This document shows positions 20,716 to 28,717 of a stretch of DNA of 47,103 nt, in pieces. The DNA is from Ruminococcus sp. (GTDB lineage Bacteria > Bacillota > Clostridia > Oscillospirales > Ruminococcaceae). Numbering within the stretch: the stretch's first letter is position 1; each line of letters opens with the position of its first letter. The position numbers were made by a program, and so were the translations under genes. Below the pieces are notes generated by a model. It had not been told where the DNA came from. It was given only the letters and a program-made list of their open reading frames with translations, and did not search any database. The stretch is from assembly GCA_017472145.1 (NCBI GenBank), contig JAFUQX010000072.1, positions 1-47,103 of the forward strand, in the 5' to 3' direction.

Positions 20716-22863
20716 TTACTCAGCCAGCTCGAAGTCCACATTGCCGCTGCTGACATCGGTCTTTACGCAGCGGACCATGACCTTTGCACCCAGGCGGAAC
20801 TCTCGATCGCCGTTTACCTCCCGGAAGGAAATGCCGTCGTCATTATACCACTCGGCCTCCTCCGGCAGAGAGCGCACGTGCACCAGGCCCTCCACAGAGT
20901 TGGGCAGCTGCGCATAGAAGCCGAAATCACTGACGCCGGATACGATCCCCTCAAACTCCTCGCCCAGATGCTGCTGCATATATTCCGCCTTGTAGCAGTC
21001 CTCACAGTCTCTCTCCAGCATAATAGCCCGTACCTCTGCATCGCTGGAACGCTGGGCGGCCTCGGTGACAAAGCCCTTGTACCGCTTGTTTACCGCCTCC
21101 GCATTCTGTGTTTCACACCACATGCTGAGGATCCGGTGAATGGCCAGGTCCGGATAGCGTCGGATGGGGGAGGTAAAATGCGCATAGTCGCTGAGGGCCA
21201 GTCCGAAATGGCCGATGGGCTGGGTATCATAAGCGGCCTTGGCCATGGAGCGCAGAACCATCACATTGATGACCGGATAGGCCTCCGTGCCCTTGGCATT
21301 TTTCAGGGTCTGCGCCAGATGGATGGGCTTTACATCAGAGAAATCAGGCACCTCCACACCCAGACGGAGGAGTACATGCTCCAGATTTTCGATCTTTTCC
21401 ATAGAGGGCTTCTCGTGGACACGATACACAAAGGGCAGACCCTTTTCCTCCGCCATTTTTGCAGAGGCTTCGTTGGCCAGCAGCATCATCTCCTCGATGA
21501 TACACTCGCTCTTGCCCCTGGTCCGGGGCTGTACATCCACGCAGACGCCGGCTTCGTTGAGGACGATGGCGCTTTCTGTGGTCTCGATCTCCGGTGCACC
21601 CCGTCTTTCACGCTCCCGGATGCGTACATCGCACAGCTCGTCCATCACCGGGATCATATGGATCACCTCGGCGTATTTGGTCTTCAGCTCCTCCGAAGCC
21701 GTTCCGGCCAGGATCTCATTGACCTCCTTATACACGCCCTTGACCCTGGAGCGGATGACGCTCTTGCAGAAGCGGTAGGAGAGGATCTCGCCGTGCTCGT
21801 CCAGCTCCATGAGTGCGGAGAAGGCAAAGCGATCCTCCTGGGGATTCAGGGAGCAGATGCCATTGGACAGGCTCTTGGGCAGCATGGGGATCACCTGGTC
21901 CGCATAGTACACGCTGGTGCCCCGCTCGATGGCCTCCAGATCCAGAGGTGATTTCGGCTGCACATAGTGGGAAACGTCGGCGATATGCACACCCAGGCGA
22001 TAGCCCTTCTCCGTGCGTTCGATGGAGATGGCATCATCCAGATCCTTGGAATAGGCGCTGTCGATGGTGAAAATGGCCTCCGGACGCAGATCCAGGCGCT
22101 TGGCGATTTCCTTTTCAGACAGCGGTGCATTTGCCAGGCGGTCGGCCTCATCCAGCACCTCCTGGGGAAATTCGGTGGTCACACCGTGGAGGGTGATCAT
22201 GGCCTTTGCGCATATAGCGGCATGATCGGCCTTTCCGAAGCAGAAGATGACTCTGGACATGTGCTCGGCGTGACGCTTTCCTCTCACGCAGATCTCCGCC
22301 AGGACCTTGTCGCCCTCGCTGTATTCCACGCTCTGCCGGCGGTTGATGCGGATGGGCGTGCGGGACATGGTGTCCGGGAGCAGGCAGAGAATGCCGTCCT
22401 CCTCTACGATCATACCCGTGAGCTTATTATCAGCCTCCTCGATGATATCCAGCACCTCGCCTTCCGGCTTGCCGCTGCGGGAGGGAATTTCACGGTACAG
22501 CACCCGGTCGCCCGGCATTGCGCCCAGCAGGAACTTACCCGGTACGAATACATCATCCAGCCCCTCGATCTCCGGCCGGATAAAGCCGAAGGTGCGGCTC
22601 AGGCGCACGACCGTAGCAGTCCAGTAGCCGAACAGCCGGGAGAGACCATAGCCCTTCCGGCGGACGCACACATCACCCAGCCGGAGCAGCTCCTTGAGGG
22701 CGGCATAGTAGGCGTTGGGATTGCCCTGATTCACCTTGCATTTGGCTTCCAGCTCTTTTTTGTCGAGACAGCGTTCCCCGGCCTTTTCCAGCGCCTTCAG
22801 GATCTTCCGGGTGTAGCTGTCGATCTGCTCCTGAGGGCTTTTCTGCATTGCTTTTTCATTCAT
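20716..22863 (-). CDS. rnr: Ribonuclease R
   Basis: A 715-residue 3'-5' exoribonuclease of the RNase II/RNB family that degrades structured RNA and takes part in mRNA, rRNA and tmRNA-linked decay. Visible: an N-terminal winged-helix/cold-shock region (to ~230), the RNB domain with the acidic metal-binding motif IDSAYSKDLDDAISIE, ..GVHIADVSHYV, an YAHFTSPIRRYPDLAIHR motif near the end of RNB, and a C-terminal S1 domain (~635-715, GEEFEGIVSGVSDFGFYAQL). Full length. AAAGGAG lies 9 bp before the ATG. It follows secG, the usual Firmicutes order, but smpB, often next, is absent here. A terminator separates it from secG and its leader carries a long hairpin (22900-22952). Confidence 0.95.
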   Translation of the reverse strand: MNEKAMQKSPQEQIDSYTRKILKALEKAGERCLDKKELEAKCKVNQGNPNAYYAALKELLRLGDVCVRRKGYGLSRLFGYWTATVVRLSRTFGFIRPEIEGLDDVFVPGKFLLGAMPGDRVLYREIPSRSGKPEGEVLDIIEEADNKLTGMIVEEDGILCLLPDTMSRTPIRINRRQSVEYSEGDKVLAEICVRGKRHAEHMSRVIFCFGKADHAAICAKAMITLHGVTTEFPQEVLDEADRLANAPLSEKEIAKRLDLRPEAIFTIDSAYSKDLDDAISIERTEKGYRLGVHIADVSHYVQPKSPLDLEAIERGTSVYYADQVIPMLPKSLSNGICSLNPQEDRFAFSALMELDEHGEILSYRFCKSVIRSRVKGVYKEVNEILAGTASEELKTKYAEVIHMIPVMDELCDVRIRERERRGAPEIETTESAIVLNEAGVCVDVQPRTRGKSECIIEEMMLLANEASAKMAEEKGLPFVYRVHEKPSMEKIENLEHVLLRLGVEVPDFSDVKPIHLAQTLKNAKGTEAYPVINVMVLRSMAKAAYDTQPIGHFGLALSDYAHFTSPIRRYPDLAIHRILSMWCETQNAEAVNKRYKGFVTEAAQRSSDAEVRAIMLERDCEDCYKAEYMQQHLGEEFEGIVSGVSDFGFYAQLPNSVEGLVHVRSLPEEAEWYNDDGISFREVNGDREFRLGAKVMVRCVKTDVSSGNVDFELAE

Positions 22864-22899
22864 ATTGTGGGACTCCTTTCCCTTTTTCGTATTTTCCTA

Positions 22900-22952
22900 G
22901 CCTTGCCTGAAGCAGAGCTCCGGCGCAGTCAGCTCCCTGCTTCAAACAAGGC
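22900..22952 (-). promoter_or_regulatory. Long imperfect hairpin in the rnr 5' leader
   Basis: GCCTTG/CAAGGC, GAAGCAG/CTGCTTC and AGCT/AGCT pair in order around an ~11-base loop. No T run follows, so it is not a terminator. It ends ~37 bp before the rnr start and could affect rnr mRNA stability or translation; this is inference. Confidence 0.45.
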
Positions 22953-22984
22953 GTGATCCATAAATATTATTTCCGGCACAGCGG

Positions 22985-23026
22985 AAAAAAATTCCTGTGA
23001 TACAGCGGGAAACTGCGTCACAGGAA
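22985..23026 (-). terminator. secG terminator
   Basis: A 9-bp stem TTCCTGTGA/TCACAGGAA with a long paired loop (CGCAG...CTG), followed on the minus strand by seven T; 13 bp past the secG stop. Confidence 0.85.
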
Positions 23027-23038
23027 CAACAGGGTCTA

Positions 23039-23296
23039 TTACTTGTTGATAAGCGGCAGAGCGATGTCCATAAAAAGAACGATCACAAAGAAAAGGATGG
23101 TCAGAATGGTTGTAAACTTCTTCAGTCTCGCTTCCTTTGTACGGCCACGGTTCTTGTCATAGAAAGAATCGTTGCTTGCGCCGCTCAGTGCGGATGTTGC
23201 ATTCTGCGGCTTCTGCTCCTGCATCAGGCAAATGATGGTGATCAGCACACATGCTACCAGCAGCACGCCGCCCAGAATCATTTCCAGTACGGTCAT
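23039..23296 (-). CDS. secG: Preprotein translocase subunit SecG
   Basis: An 85-residue subunit of the SecYEG channel that supports protein export across the membrane. It has two membrane helices (~4-25 and ~61-81) joined by a loop with the typical SecG segment (QEQKPQNATSALSGASNDSFYDKNRGRTKEARLKKFT). Length is normal. GGAGGAGACAAACA precedes the ATG. A clear promoter lies at 23335-23363 and a strong terminator follows, so it is transcribed mainly alone although rnr is next. Confidence 0.95.
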   Translation of the reverse strand: MTVLEMILGGVLLVACVLITIICLMQEQKPQNATSALSGASNDSFYDKNRGRTKEARLKKFTTILTILFFVIVLFMDIALPLINK

Positions 23297-23334
23297 TGTT
23301 TGTCTCCTCCTTCTGATATTTAATATTCCAGATT

Positions 23335-23363
23335 ATTATAGCACATCGCCATAGAAAATGCAA
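23335..23363 (-). promoter_or_regulatory. secG promoter
   Basis: TTGCAT (plus 23358-23363), 17-bp spacer and TATAAT (plus 23335-23340). Confidence 0.8.
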
Positions 23364-23381
23364 GCGTTTTTTTGAGATTTT

Positions 23382-24752
23382 TTATTTTTTGCAGAAAAGA
23401 GGGCGTTTCGGGACGGACTCCTTTACCACCTGTGCCGTATTGATCCCATAATATTCCATTACGCTCAGCACGGACTCATCGATCCGCTCTCCGCTGATCA
23501 CCACCGGAACAGCCGGCGGACAGGGAACTTTCACCCCGGCACAGATCTGCCCCAGGGCCTTCGCCGCCGGCCGGATCTCACTTTCACTTAGAGCGGCCTC
23601 CCGCAGGCCCATCACCGCTTCCGGCCGGGGAAAGGCCGGAGGCTCTCCCGTCTCTGTCCCATCCGGCGTAAAATCACACGCTGTAAGACATTCCTCCAGA
23701 CGGCGCATACTCTCCTCCGTTTCCATAGCCGATAGGAGCAGCACCACCGATTCCCGTCCGGCATATTCTGCATAGCACCCAAGCTTCTCCAGCTGCATGG
23801 CGATCTGCCGTCCGTCACAGCCCATAGCCGCCGTATCGATGGACAGATGCAGCGGATCGCCGCCCTCCGCTCCGAATATCAGCTTCCCGGAAAAGACCTG
23901 CCGCAGTCTCTTTGCTGCATCCACCGCATATCTCAGCCGCTCACGGGCCTCCTCTGCAAGAAAGCGATTGCACAGATCCAGTGAAAGAAGCATCAGATAG
24001 GAGGGGCTGGTCGAGCCGAATACGCCCATTGCGTCCTTCAGCCGTCCGGCATATTCCTCCCGGGCGGTATGCAGATAGGCACATCCGGTCAGGCAGGGCA
24101 GCATTTTATGGGCCGAGTCACAGCAAAGGTCCGCTCCCAGTGCCATGGGATGGAGGCTCTTCTCCAGAAACGCCAGATGCGCACCATGGGCATTATCCAC
24201 CAGCAAAGGCGCATCATACCGATGGCTCACCTCTGCGATCCCCCTTATATCGGCCATATGTCCCAGATAGTCCGGAGAGGTCACATACACACAGGCCGGC
24301 TGGCCCTCCAGCGTCTCCAGCACACGTTCAAAATCCTCCGGTGTATACGCTCCCGAAAGAATGCCCTTCTCCTCCGAAGGGTACACCCAGGACACCTCCA
24401 GTCCCAGCAGTACGCAGGCGTTGAGAAAAGCCCTGTGCACTGTCCGGGCGGCCACGACACGCCGCCCCTCCTGCTTCATCAGATGCAGCATGGCCTGGAT
24501 GCACAGGGTCGAGCCGCCGCAGGAGTAGACCGTCTGCACCGTCCCGAAAAGCCGGGATGCATTCCTCTCGCTCTCCGCTATGATGCCCTCTGCTTCAAAC
24601 AGGCTGTCCGCTCCGCTGATTTCCGTCAGATCATATGTATAGGCTCCCTCCAGCTCCGGCACAGGGGCCCGTCCCTTATGCCCCGGCATGTGCATGCGCA
24701 GGGGGTTCTTTTCTGCATATTCCTGTAAAAATGTATAAATCGGTGTTTCCAT
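23382..24752 (-). CDS. Orn/Lys/Arg decarboxylase family PLP enzyme
   Basis: A 456-residue fold-type I PLP enzyme of the short (wing-less) Orn/Lys/Arg decarboxylase group found in Firmicutes. Substrate is not decided by sequence: lysine, arginine or ornithine are candidates, giving a polyamine or polyamine precursor. Visible motifs: MHMPGHKGR near the N-terminus, SCGGSTLCIQAML, DNAHGAH (D186 pairing with the PLP ring), and the Schiff-base lysine K216 in CDSAHKMLPCLTG. The C-terminal domain (~330-456) contains PPAVPVVISGERID. The start at 24752 has GGGAG 9 bp upstream; ATG at 24761, which overlaps the stop of the sigma-like gene (ATGA), is an alternative. It is the third gene of an operon with two small regulators. 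Confidence 0.88.
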   Translation of the reverse strand: METPIYTFLQEYAEKNPLRMHMPGHKGRAPVPELEGAYTYDLTEISGADSLFEAEGIIAESERNASRLFGTVQTVYSCGGSTLCIQAMLHLMKQEGRRVVAARTVHRAFLNACVLLGLEVSWVYPSEEKGILSGAYTPEDFERVLETLEGQPACVYVTSPDYLGHMADIRGIAEVSHRYDAPLLVDNAHGAHLAFLEKSLHPMALGADLCCDSAHKMLPCLTGCAYLHTAREEYAGRLKDAMGVFGSTSPSYLMLLSLDLCNRFLAEEARERLRYAVDAAKRLRQVFSGKLIFGAEGGDPLHLSIDTAAMGCDGRQIAMQLEKLGCYAEYAGRESVVLLLSAMETEESMRRLEECLTACDFTPDGTETGEPPAFPRPEAVMGLREAALSESEIRPAAKALGQICAGVKVPCPPAVPVVISGERIDESVLSVMEYYGINTAQVVKESVPKRPLFCKK

Positions 24753-24757
24753 TTTTC

Positions 24758-25036
24758 TCATCTCCCTATGAGCTTCAGATCATATTCCAGCCGTTTCAGA
24801 CCTCTGTGCTTCGTCCGGGATACAGTCGATTCTGCAAGGCCCAGCCGGGAAGCGATCTCCCGCTGAGAAAGCCCCTCATAATAGTATAGCATAATAATCT
24901 CCTTTTGTCTCCCCGTAAGCCGTTCATCCATAATATTTTTTATCCGGCCCAGCGCCAGCTTCTGCCAGGTGCGGTCCAGCTCCTCCTCATCCGGGCCGGC
25001 CAGTCCCAGAATTCCGCAAAGATCACGCCGCCTCAA
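24758..25036 (-). CDS. Sigma-70 region 4-like HTH protein, TTG start
   Basis: A 92-residue DNA-binding protein. Residues ~38-86 match sigma-70 region 4 (LTGRQKEIIMLYYYEGLSQREIASRLGLAESTVSRTKHRGLKRLE), a helix-turn-helix that normally contacts a -35 element or an activator. Region 2 is absent, so it cannot act as a full sigma factor; similar stand-alone region 4 proteins occur in phage-type and YlxM-like regulators. The start is TTG at 25036-25034, overlapping the TGA of the upstream gene; AGGAG 8 bp before it supports this choice. Its stop overlaps an ATG of the decarboxylase. It may control its own operon. Confidence 0.8.
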   Translation of the reverse strand: MRRRDLCGILGLAGPDEEELDRTWQKLALGRIKNIMDERLTGRQKEIIMLYYYEGLSQREIASRLGLAESTVSRTKHRGLKRLEYDLKLIGR

Positions 25037-25233
25037 CGGCAGTACTCCTGAAGGCTGCGCATGGCATACAAAAGCTCCAGACGCTCCTCCCGCAGCACCT
25101 TCCGCCGGGCTTTCAGAAACAGATATTCCGCACGCGGCACGTGTACAAGGAGGATCTGATTGATCTCATCGATCCGCTCCGTCAGCAGATTGCAGCTTTT
25201 CCGGTATTCCTCCAGCAGTTCTTTCATATCCAT
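25033..25233 (-). CDS. Small coiled-coil protein preceding the sigma-4-like gene
   Basis: A 66-residue, almost wholly helical and highly charged protein (MDMKELLEEYRKSCNLLTERIDEINQ..., REERLELLYAMRSLQEY). No database family was recognised, but small coiled-coil proteins of this kind often sit directly before a stand-alone sigma region 4 protein in Firmicutes and their phages. AAAGGAG lies 13-14 bp from the ATG, a little far. It overlaps the next gene by 4 bp, so the two are coupled. It is the first gene after the promoter at 25315-25343. A role as binding partner of the sigma-4 protein is inference. Confidence 0.7.
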   Translation of the reverse strand: MDMKELLEEYRKSCNLLTERIDEINQILLVHVPRAEYLFLKARRKVLREERLELLYAMRSLQEYCR

Positions 25234-25314
25234 AGGGTAGGTCTCGCTCCTTTCATATCCGCTTTCACGTCCAGAGATTTCTCAAAACGTGTCACAAAGT
25301 CTCTCTTTATTTTT

Positions 25315-25343
25315 ATTATAACTCATTTTGAAATATTTGTCAA
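25315..25343 (-). promoter_or_regulatory. Promoter of the coiled-coil/sigma-4/decarboxylase operon, with shared operator
   Basis: A perfect TTGACA (plus 25338-25343), 17-bp spacer and TATAAT (plus 25315-25320). The spacer holds TCAAAATGAG one base before the -10 box, as in the promoter at 36237-36265. A second CTCAAAATG copy lies just upstream of the -35 (plus 25355-25363), about three helical turns away. The leader is ~75 nt. Confidence 0.85.
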
Positions 25344-25417
25344 GCATTATTTTTCATTTTGAGAAAATATGAGATATATAAGGCGCAGTGATTTCTATGC
25401 AGGCGCTGCAAGTCTTC

Positions 25418-25675
25418 AGTCAGTCGAAAAACATCTGAAAGCCTCCCTTTAGCAAGGGGAGGTGGCACGCCGAAGGCGTGACGGAGGGGATTGTAAGATG
25501 TGAGAAAACTTGCGATTTTGCGTACTTTTTTCAATCCACTCAGTCAGCTATCGCTGACAGCTCCCCTTACTAAGGGGGGCCTTGTGCGGAAAATTCGACT
25601 TTTTCTACAGCCTGAGCACCCCTTACTAAGGGGAGCCTTGTGTGGAAAATCTGACTTTTTTCAACAAGCTGCAAG
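25418..25675 (+). repeat. Interspersed palindromic repeat, copy 6
   Basis: A forward copy: GTCGAAAAACATCTGAAAGC, CTCCCTTTAGCAAGGGGAG, GTGGCACGCCGAAGGCGTG, GGGGATTG, an AT-rich centre, CAGTCAGCTATCGCTGACAG, CTCCCCTTACTAAGGGG, then two successive copies of the CTTGTG(C/T)GGAAAAT right end ending in TTTTTTCAACAAGCTG. The next 250 bp to the LtaS-like gene hold only a weak promoter candidate. Confidence 0.87.
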
Positions 25676-25820
25676 TCTTGTTTATCAGCGCCCATAGACC
25701 AGAAGATCTGTCTCTGTGCAAAAAAGTGCCTAAAAAAAACAGTATGTAAAATCAGAAACTGAGCAAATATCCAAAAAACACTTTATCCCGTAAAAAAAGA
25801 AACCTCTCCCACTTGCAGTT

Positions 25821-25849
25821 TTGAGCAACATGTGGTAAGATACCATATA
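25821..25849 (+). promoter_or_regulatory. Possible promoter of the LtaS-like operon
   Basis: TTGAGC (25821-25826) and CATATA (25844-25849) with a 17-bp spacer; TATATA at 25846 is an alternative. The match is weak. Confidence 0.4.
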
Positions 25850-25927
25850 TATGAGCTTATAGGGAGCTGCACGACCGGGGCGGGACCCATCCGATATATG
25901 TCAGAGTGAAAAAGGAACGGTGAAACC

Positions 25928-27814
25928 ATGAACATAAAAGCACAATTTACAAGGTGCAAAGAATTGGTCAGTCCCCTGACCACAAAAATCAATCAGCTGA
26001 ATGCATGGCGTACAAAAAACACGGTACGCTATCCCATGACGAATCTCTTTCTGATGATTCTCTTTCCGTTTTTCCTGGTGTGCATGTCTGAGCTGACCGT
26101 GAATAAATACCCCAGCAAGCTGGTGCTTTTCATTGCAGAGCACCCGGGGATCATGCTGTTCGATGTCCTCATCATCGGCCTGATCTTCCTGGGCTTCCTG
26201 CTGATCCTCCGGAGAGGCTGGCTGGCCATGCTGGCCGAGGCCTTCGGAGTGATGGCCCTCTCCATTGCAGAGCTGTTTAAATACGGCACAAACGGCAACC
26301 ATCTGATGATCCCGGATATGATGCTGACAGGAAACATCATCTCCCTGACGGGCTTTGCCTATATCAAGATCACGGTGCGTCTGGTGATCACGGTGCTCAT
26401 TGTCATAGCCTATCTGGCGGCGGCGTTTCTGCTGAATCCTCAGCTGAACCGGAAAAAATTCCGCCTTCCCGTGCGCCTTCTGCCGGGGCTTCTGAGTCTG
26501 GCGGCGGTGGTGTTCTTAGTAGTGACCCCCTCGGTGGCCCAGCCCGTCTATAAGGCCTTCGGACTGGATACCAAGGCCGCTGACAATACCTTCATCCTGA
26601 ATGAAAAATATGACAACAACGGCTTCATTGCTTTTTTCGTGCAGACCGGCACGGAGGGCTTTGGTGAGGGGCTTATTGAACCGGAGAATTATGAGGAGGA
26701 CAGCGTCAGCACCATCGACGGCTATCTGGCCGATCCGGTGGATGATGCAGAGACCTTTGAAAACGGCAAGCCCAATGTGATCGTGATCATGTCGGAGTCC
26801 TATGCGGATTTCCGTGTATTTGAGGAGCTGGAGGAGACCATCGGCGATACCTATGACGGCTTGGACGAGGCCGCTTCTATGGGCTGGCAGAGCACGGCTG
26901 TAGCTCCGACCTACGCCAGCTATACGGTGCGGACGGAGTTTGAGCTGATGTTCGGACTGCCGGTGAAGTCCCTGGATGATCCCAGCATGCCCAACCGGGT
27001 GCTGCTGGACAGAGCACAGCCCACCGTTCCTGCATATTATAAGACGTGGGGCTACAATACGGCCTATATTCACCCCTATCTGGCCAGCTTCTACGGACGG
27101 AACCGGATCTATGCGAATTTCGGCTATGATACGATGATCTTCGACACGGATTTCACCGTTCCGGTGGAATATTTCGGTACGTATATTGATGATAATACCA
27201 TACTGAATCAGATCGAGGTGCTGATGGAGGAATCGGAGGAACCCATGTTCATCTACACCACCACCATGCAGAATCACCAGCCCTATGACCAGGGGGACGG
27301 GGATGAATTTGACAACTATCTGGACTGGGTGGAGCATACTTCAGACGGTCTGGCGGATTTCCTTGGCCGGATGGAAAGCTTTGACGAGCCGACCGTGGTG
27401 CTGTTCATCGGCGATCATTTCCCGTCTCTGCGGGGAGATGACGGCATTTATGCACAGCTGGGCATTACCAGTGAGAACTGCGACACGCTGTATGAGCAGA
27501 AGTATATTCTGTGGAACAACTTCGGACTGGATGAAAGCGGACTGCCGGAGGAGAAGGTGTCGGTATTCTATCTGCCCTATGTAATTATGGATTGGATCGA
27601 TGCGCCGAGAGATGCATTCACACAGACGATGATGAATGAGATGAAGGTCACACCGGTGTATTCCACGAATTACAATCCGAAGCAGGCGGCCAATGAGAAG
27701 CTGGACGCCCTGACCTATGACCATATATTGGGTGATATTGTAGCGCCCAGTGCGCTGGATATACTCGGAGGCAAGGAGACGGCCTCGGAGGTACAGGAAA
27801 AAGATGATAACTGA
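25928..27814 (+). CDS. LTA synthase/phosphoglycerol transferase family membrane sulfatase-fold protein
   Basis: A 628-residue enzyme likely to transfer glycerol-phosphate or a related group to a surface polymer. Five membrane helices (~35-55, ~66-94, ~99-117, ~145-168, ~183-201) precede an extracellular alkaline-phosphatase/sulfatase-fold domain (~282-600). The LtaS active-site pattern is visible: E290 in VIVIMSESYADF, the nucleophile T333 in YASYTVRTEFE, and D496-H497 in LFIGDHFPSL. A TMQNHQPY segment supplies another metal/substrate His. AAAGGAACGGTGAAACC precedes the ATG. A 19-bp gap leads to the thioesterase gene. Whether the product is classical lipoteichoic acid or a phosphoglycerol-modified glycan cannot be told. 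Confidence 0.88.
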   Translation: MNIKAQFTRCKELVSPLTTKINQLNAWRTKNTVRYPMTNLFLMILFPFFLVCMSELTVNKYPSKLVLFIAEHPGIMLFDVLIIGLIFLGFLLILRRGWLAMLAEAFGVMALSIAELFKYGTNGNHLMIPDMMLTGNIISLTGFAYIKITVRLVITVLIVIAYLAAAFLLNPQLNRKKFRLPVRLLPGLLSLAAVVFLVVTPSVAQPVYKAFGLDTKAADNTFILNEKYDNNGFIAFFVQTGTEGFGEGLIEPENYEEDSVSTIDGYLADPVDDAETFENGKPNVIVIMSESYADFRVFEELEETIGDTYDGLDEAASMGWQSTAVAPTYASYTVRTEFELMFGLPVKSLDDPSMPNRVLLDRAQPTVPAYYKTWGYNTAYIHPYLASFYGRNRIYANFGYDTMIFDTDFTVPVEYFGTYIDDNTILNQIEVLMEESEEPMFIYTTTMQNHQPYDQGDGDEFDNYLDWVEHTSDGLADFLGRMESFDEPTVVLFIGDHFPSLRGDDGIYAQLGITSENCDTLYEQKYILWNNFGLDESGLPEEKVSVFYLPYVIMDWIDAPRDAFTQTMMNEMKVTPVYSTNYNPKQAANEKLDALTYDHILGDIVAPSALDILGGKETASEVQEKDDN

Positions 27815-27833
27815 TGATTGGGAGGAAAATGAT

Positions 27834-28229
27834 ATGAAACCGGTAGTGATCGGAGCAAAGGGTACAGCGGAGGCTGTGGCCGATGAAAGCAGACTGGCTG
27901 TGACAGTGGGAAGCGGCTCGCTCAGGGTCTATGCGACACCGATGATGTGTGCATTGATGGAGGAAGCGGCCTGTGCGGCGATTGAGGACTATCTGGAGGA
28001 GGGTGAGACTACTGTTGGTACGAGTCTGGAGCTTGTTCACAGTGCGGCGACACCGGAGGGTATGCAGGTGAAGGCCGAGGCTGAGATCATCGGCGTCAGC
28101 GGCCGGGAGATCACCTACAGCATCACGGCTTTTGATGAGAAGGGTGAGATCGGACGGTGCACCCACAAGCGGGTACAGGTCGGAGCAGAGCGTTTTTTGC
28201 AGAAGACATATAGTAAGCGGAACGGATAA
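27834..28229 (+). CDS. FlK-like hotdog thioesterase
   Basis: A 131-residue hotdog-fold protein resembling the fluoroacetyl-CoA thioesterase FlK group, which removes small acyl-CoA poisons or side products; the real substrate here is unknown. T35 (VYATPMMCALMEEAA), E43 and H69 (LVHSAATPEG) have the same spacing (8 and 26 residues) as the FlK triad T42/E50/H76. The start at 27834 follows GGGAGGAAAATGAT; an upstream ATG at 27750 lies inside the LtaS-like gene. It is probably co-transcribed with that gene. Confidence 0.85.
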   Translation: MKPVVIGAKGTAEAVADESRLAVTVGSGSLRVYATPMMCALMEEAACAAIEDYLEEGETTVGTSLELVHSAATPEGMQVKAEAEIIGVSGREITYSITAFDEKGEIGRCTHKRVQVGAERFLQKTYSKRNG

Positions 28230-28236
28230 AAGGAAT

Positions 28237-28276
28237 GAGGGGCTGTTGTGACCTGTGCGGTACAGCAGCTCTTTTT
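28237..28276 (+). terminator. Probable terminator of the LtaS/thioesterase operon
   Basis: GAGGGGCTGT pairs imperfectly with ACAGCAGCTC (core GCTGT/ACAGC) followed by TTTTT, 8 bp past the stop. It resembles the GAGGCTGTTGCAGC terminator family seen at 4320 and 9878. Confidence 0.5.
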
Positions 28277-28310
28277 GTATTTATATTGTTTCTGTTTAAG
28301 GGTATCTGCG

Positions 28311-28552
28311 TTGAAAAACCTCTGAAAGCCTCCCCTTAATAAGGGCGGCCCAGCTTGTCAAAAAAGTCAGATTTTCCGCACAAGGCTCCCCTTAGCAAGG
28401 GGAGCTGTCGGCACGAAGTGACGACTGAGGGGATTGAAAAAGTACGCAAAATCGTAAGTTTTCTCATGCCTTACAATCCCTTCCGTCACGCCTTCGGCGT
28501 GCCACCTCCCCTTACTAAGGGGAGGCTTTCAGAGTTTTTTGACAAGCTGAGA
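28311..28552 (-). repeat. Interspersed palindromic repeat, copy 7 (inverted, with nested end)
   Basis: It begins with a forward left end (GTTGAAAAACCTCTGAAAGC, CTCCCCTTAATAAGG), then an inverted full copy: GATTTTCCGCACAAGG, CTCCCCTTAGCAAGGGGAG, TGTCGGCACGAAGTGACGAC, GGGGATTG, the AT-rich centre, CGTCACGCCTTCGGCGTG, CTCCCCTTACTAAGGGGAG, TTTTTTGACAAGCTGAG. Open frames extending from it into nadB are spurious. Confidence 0.87.
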
Positions 28553-28574
28553 ACTTCTTTCAGGGCGGCCGTCT

Positions 28575-28602
28575 CCTGCTTTTTACAGGCAGGAATTTTT
28601 TT
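28575..28602 (+). terminator. Small hairpin with T run before nadB
   Basis: CCTGC/GCAGG with a 9-base loop, then AATTTTTTT. It could end upstream transcription just before the nadB promoter. Confidence 0.4.
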
Positions 28603-28613
28603 GAAAAAAACAG

Positions 28614-28642
28614 GTGACAAATACGCTGGAATATGTTATAAT
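28614..28642 (+). promoter_or_regulatory. nadBC promoter
   Basis: GTGACA (28614-28619), 17-bp spacer and TATAAT (28637-28642); the leader is ~70 nt. No NiaR-type operator was recognised. Confidence 0.75.
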
Positions 28643-28717
28643 AGAATAAGTATACCATCATGGCATGCAATCAAAAACAGACGCTTTGTGCGCCTTTTGA
28701 AAGGACTGTTCTCAAAT

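Noticed and set aside
20878-22956. Two long plus-strand frames opposite rnr
   Set aside because: Antisense shadows without ribosome sites or domains.
28355-28717. In-frame upstream extension of nadB
   Set aside because: It is translated repeat sequence; the promoter at 28614-28642 lies inside it and NadB homology begins at MENTYDVIIAGCG.
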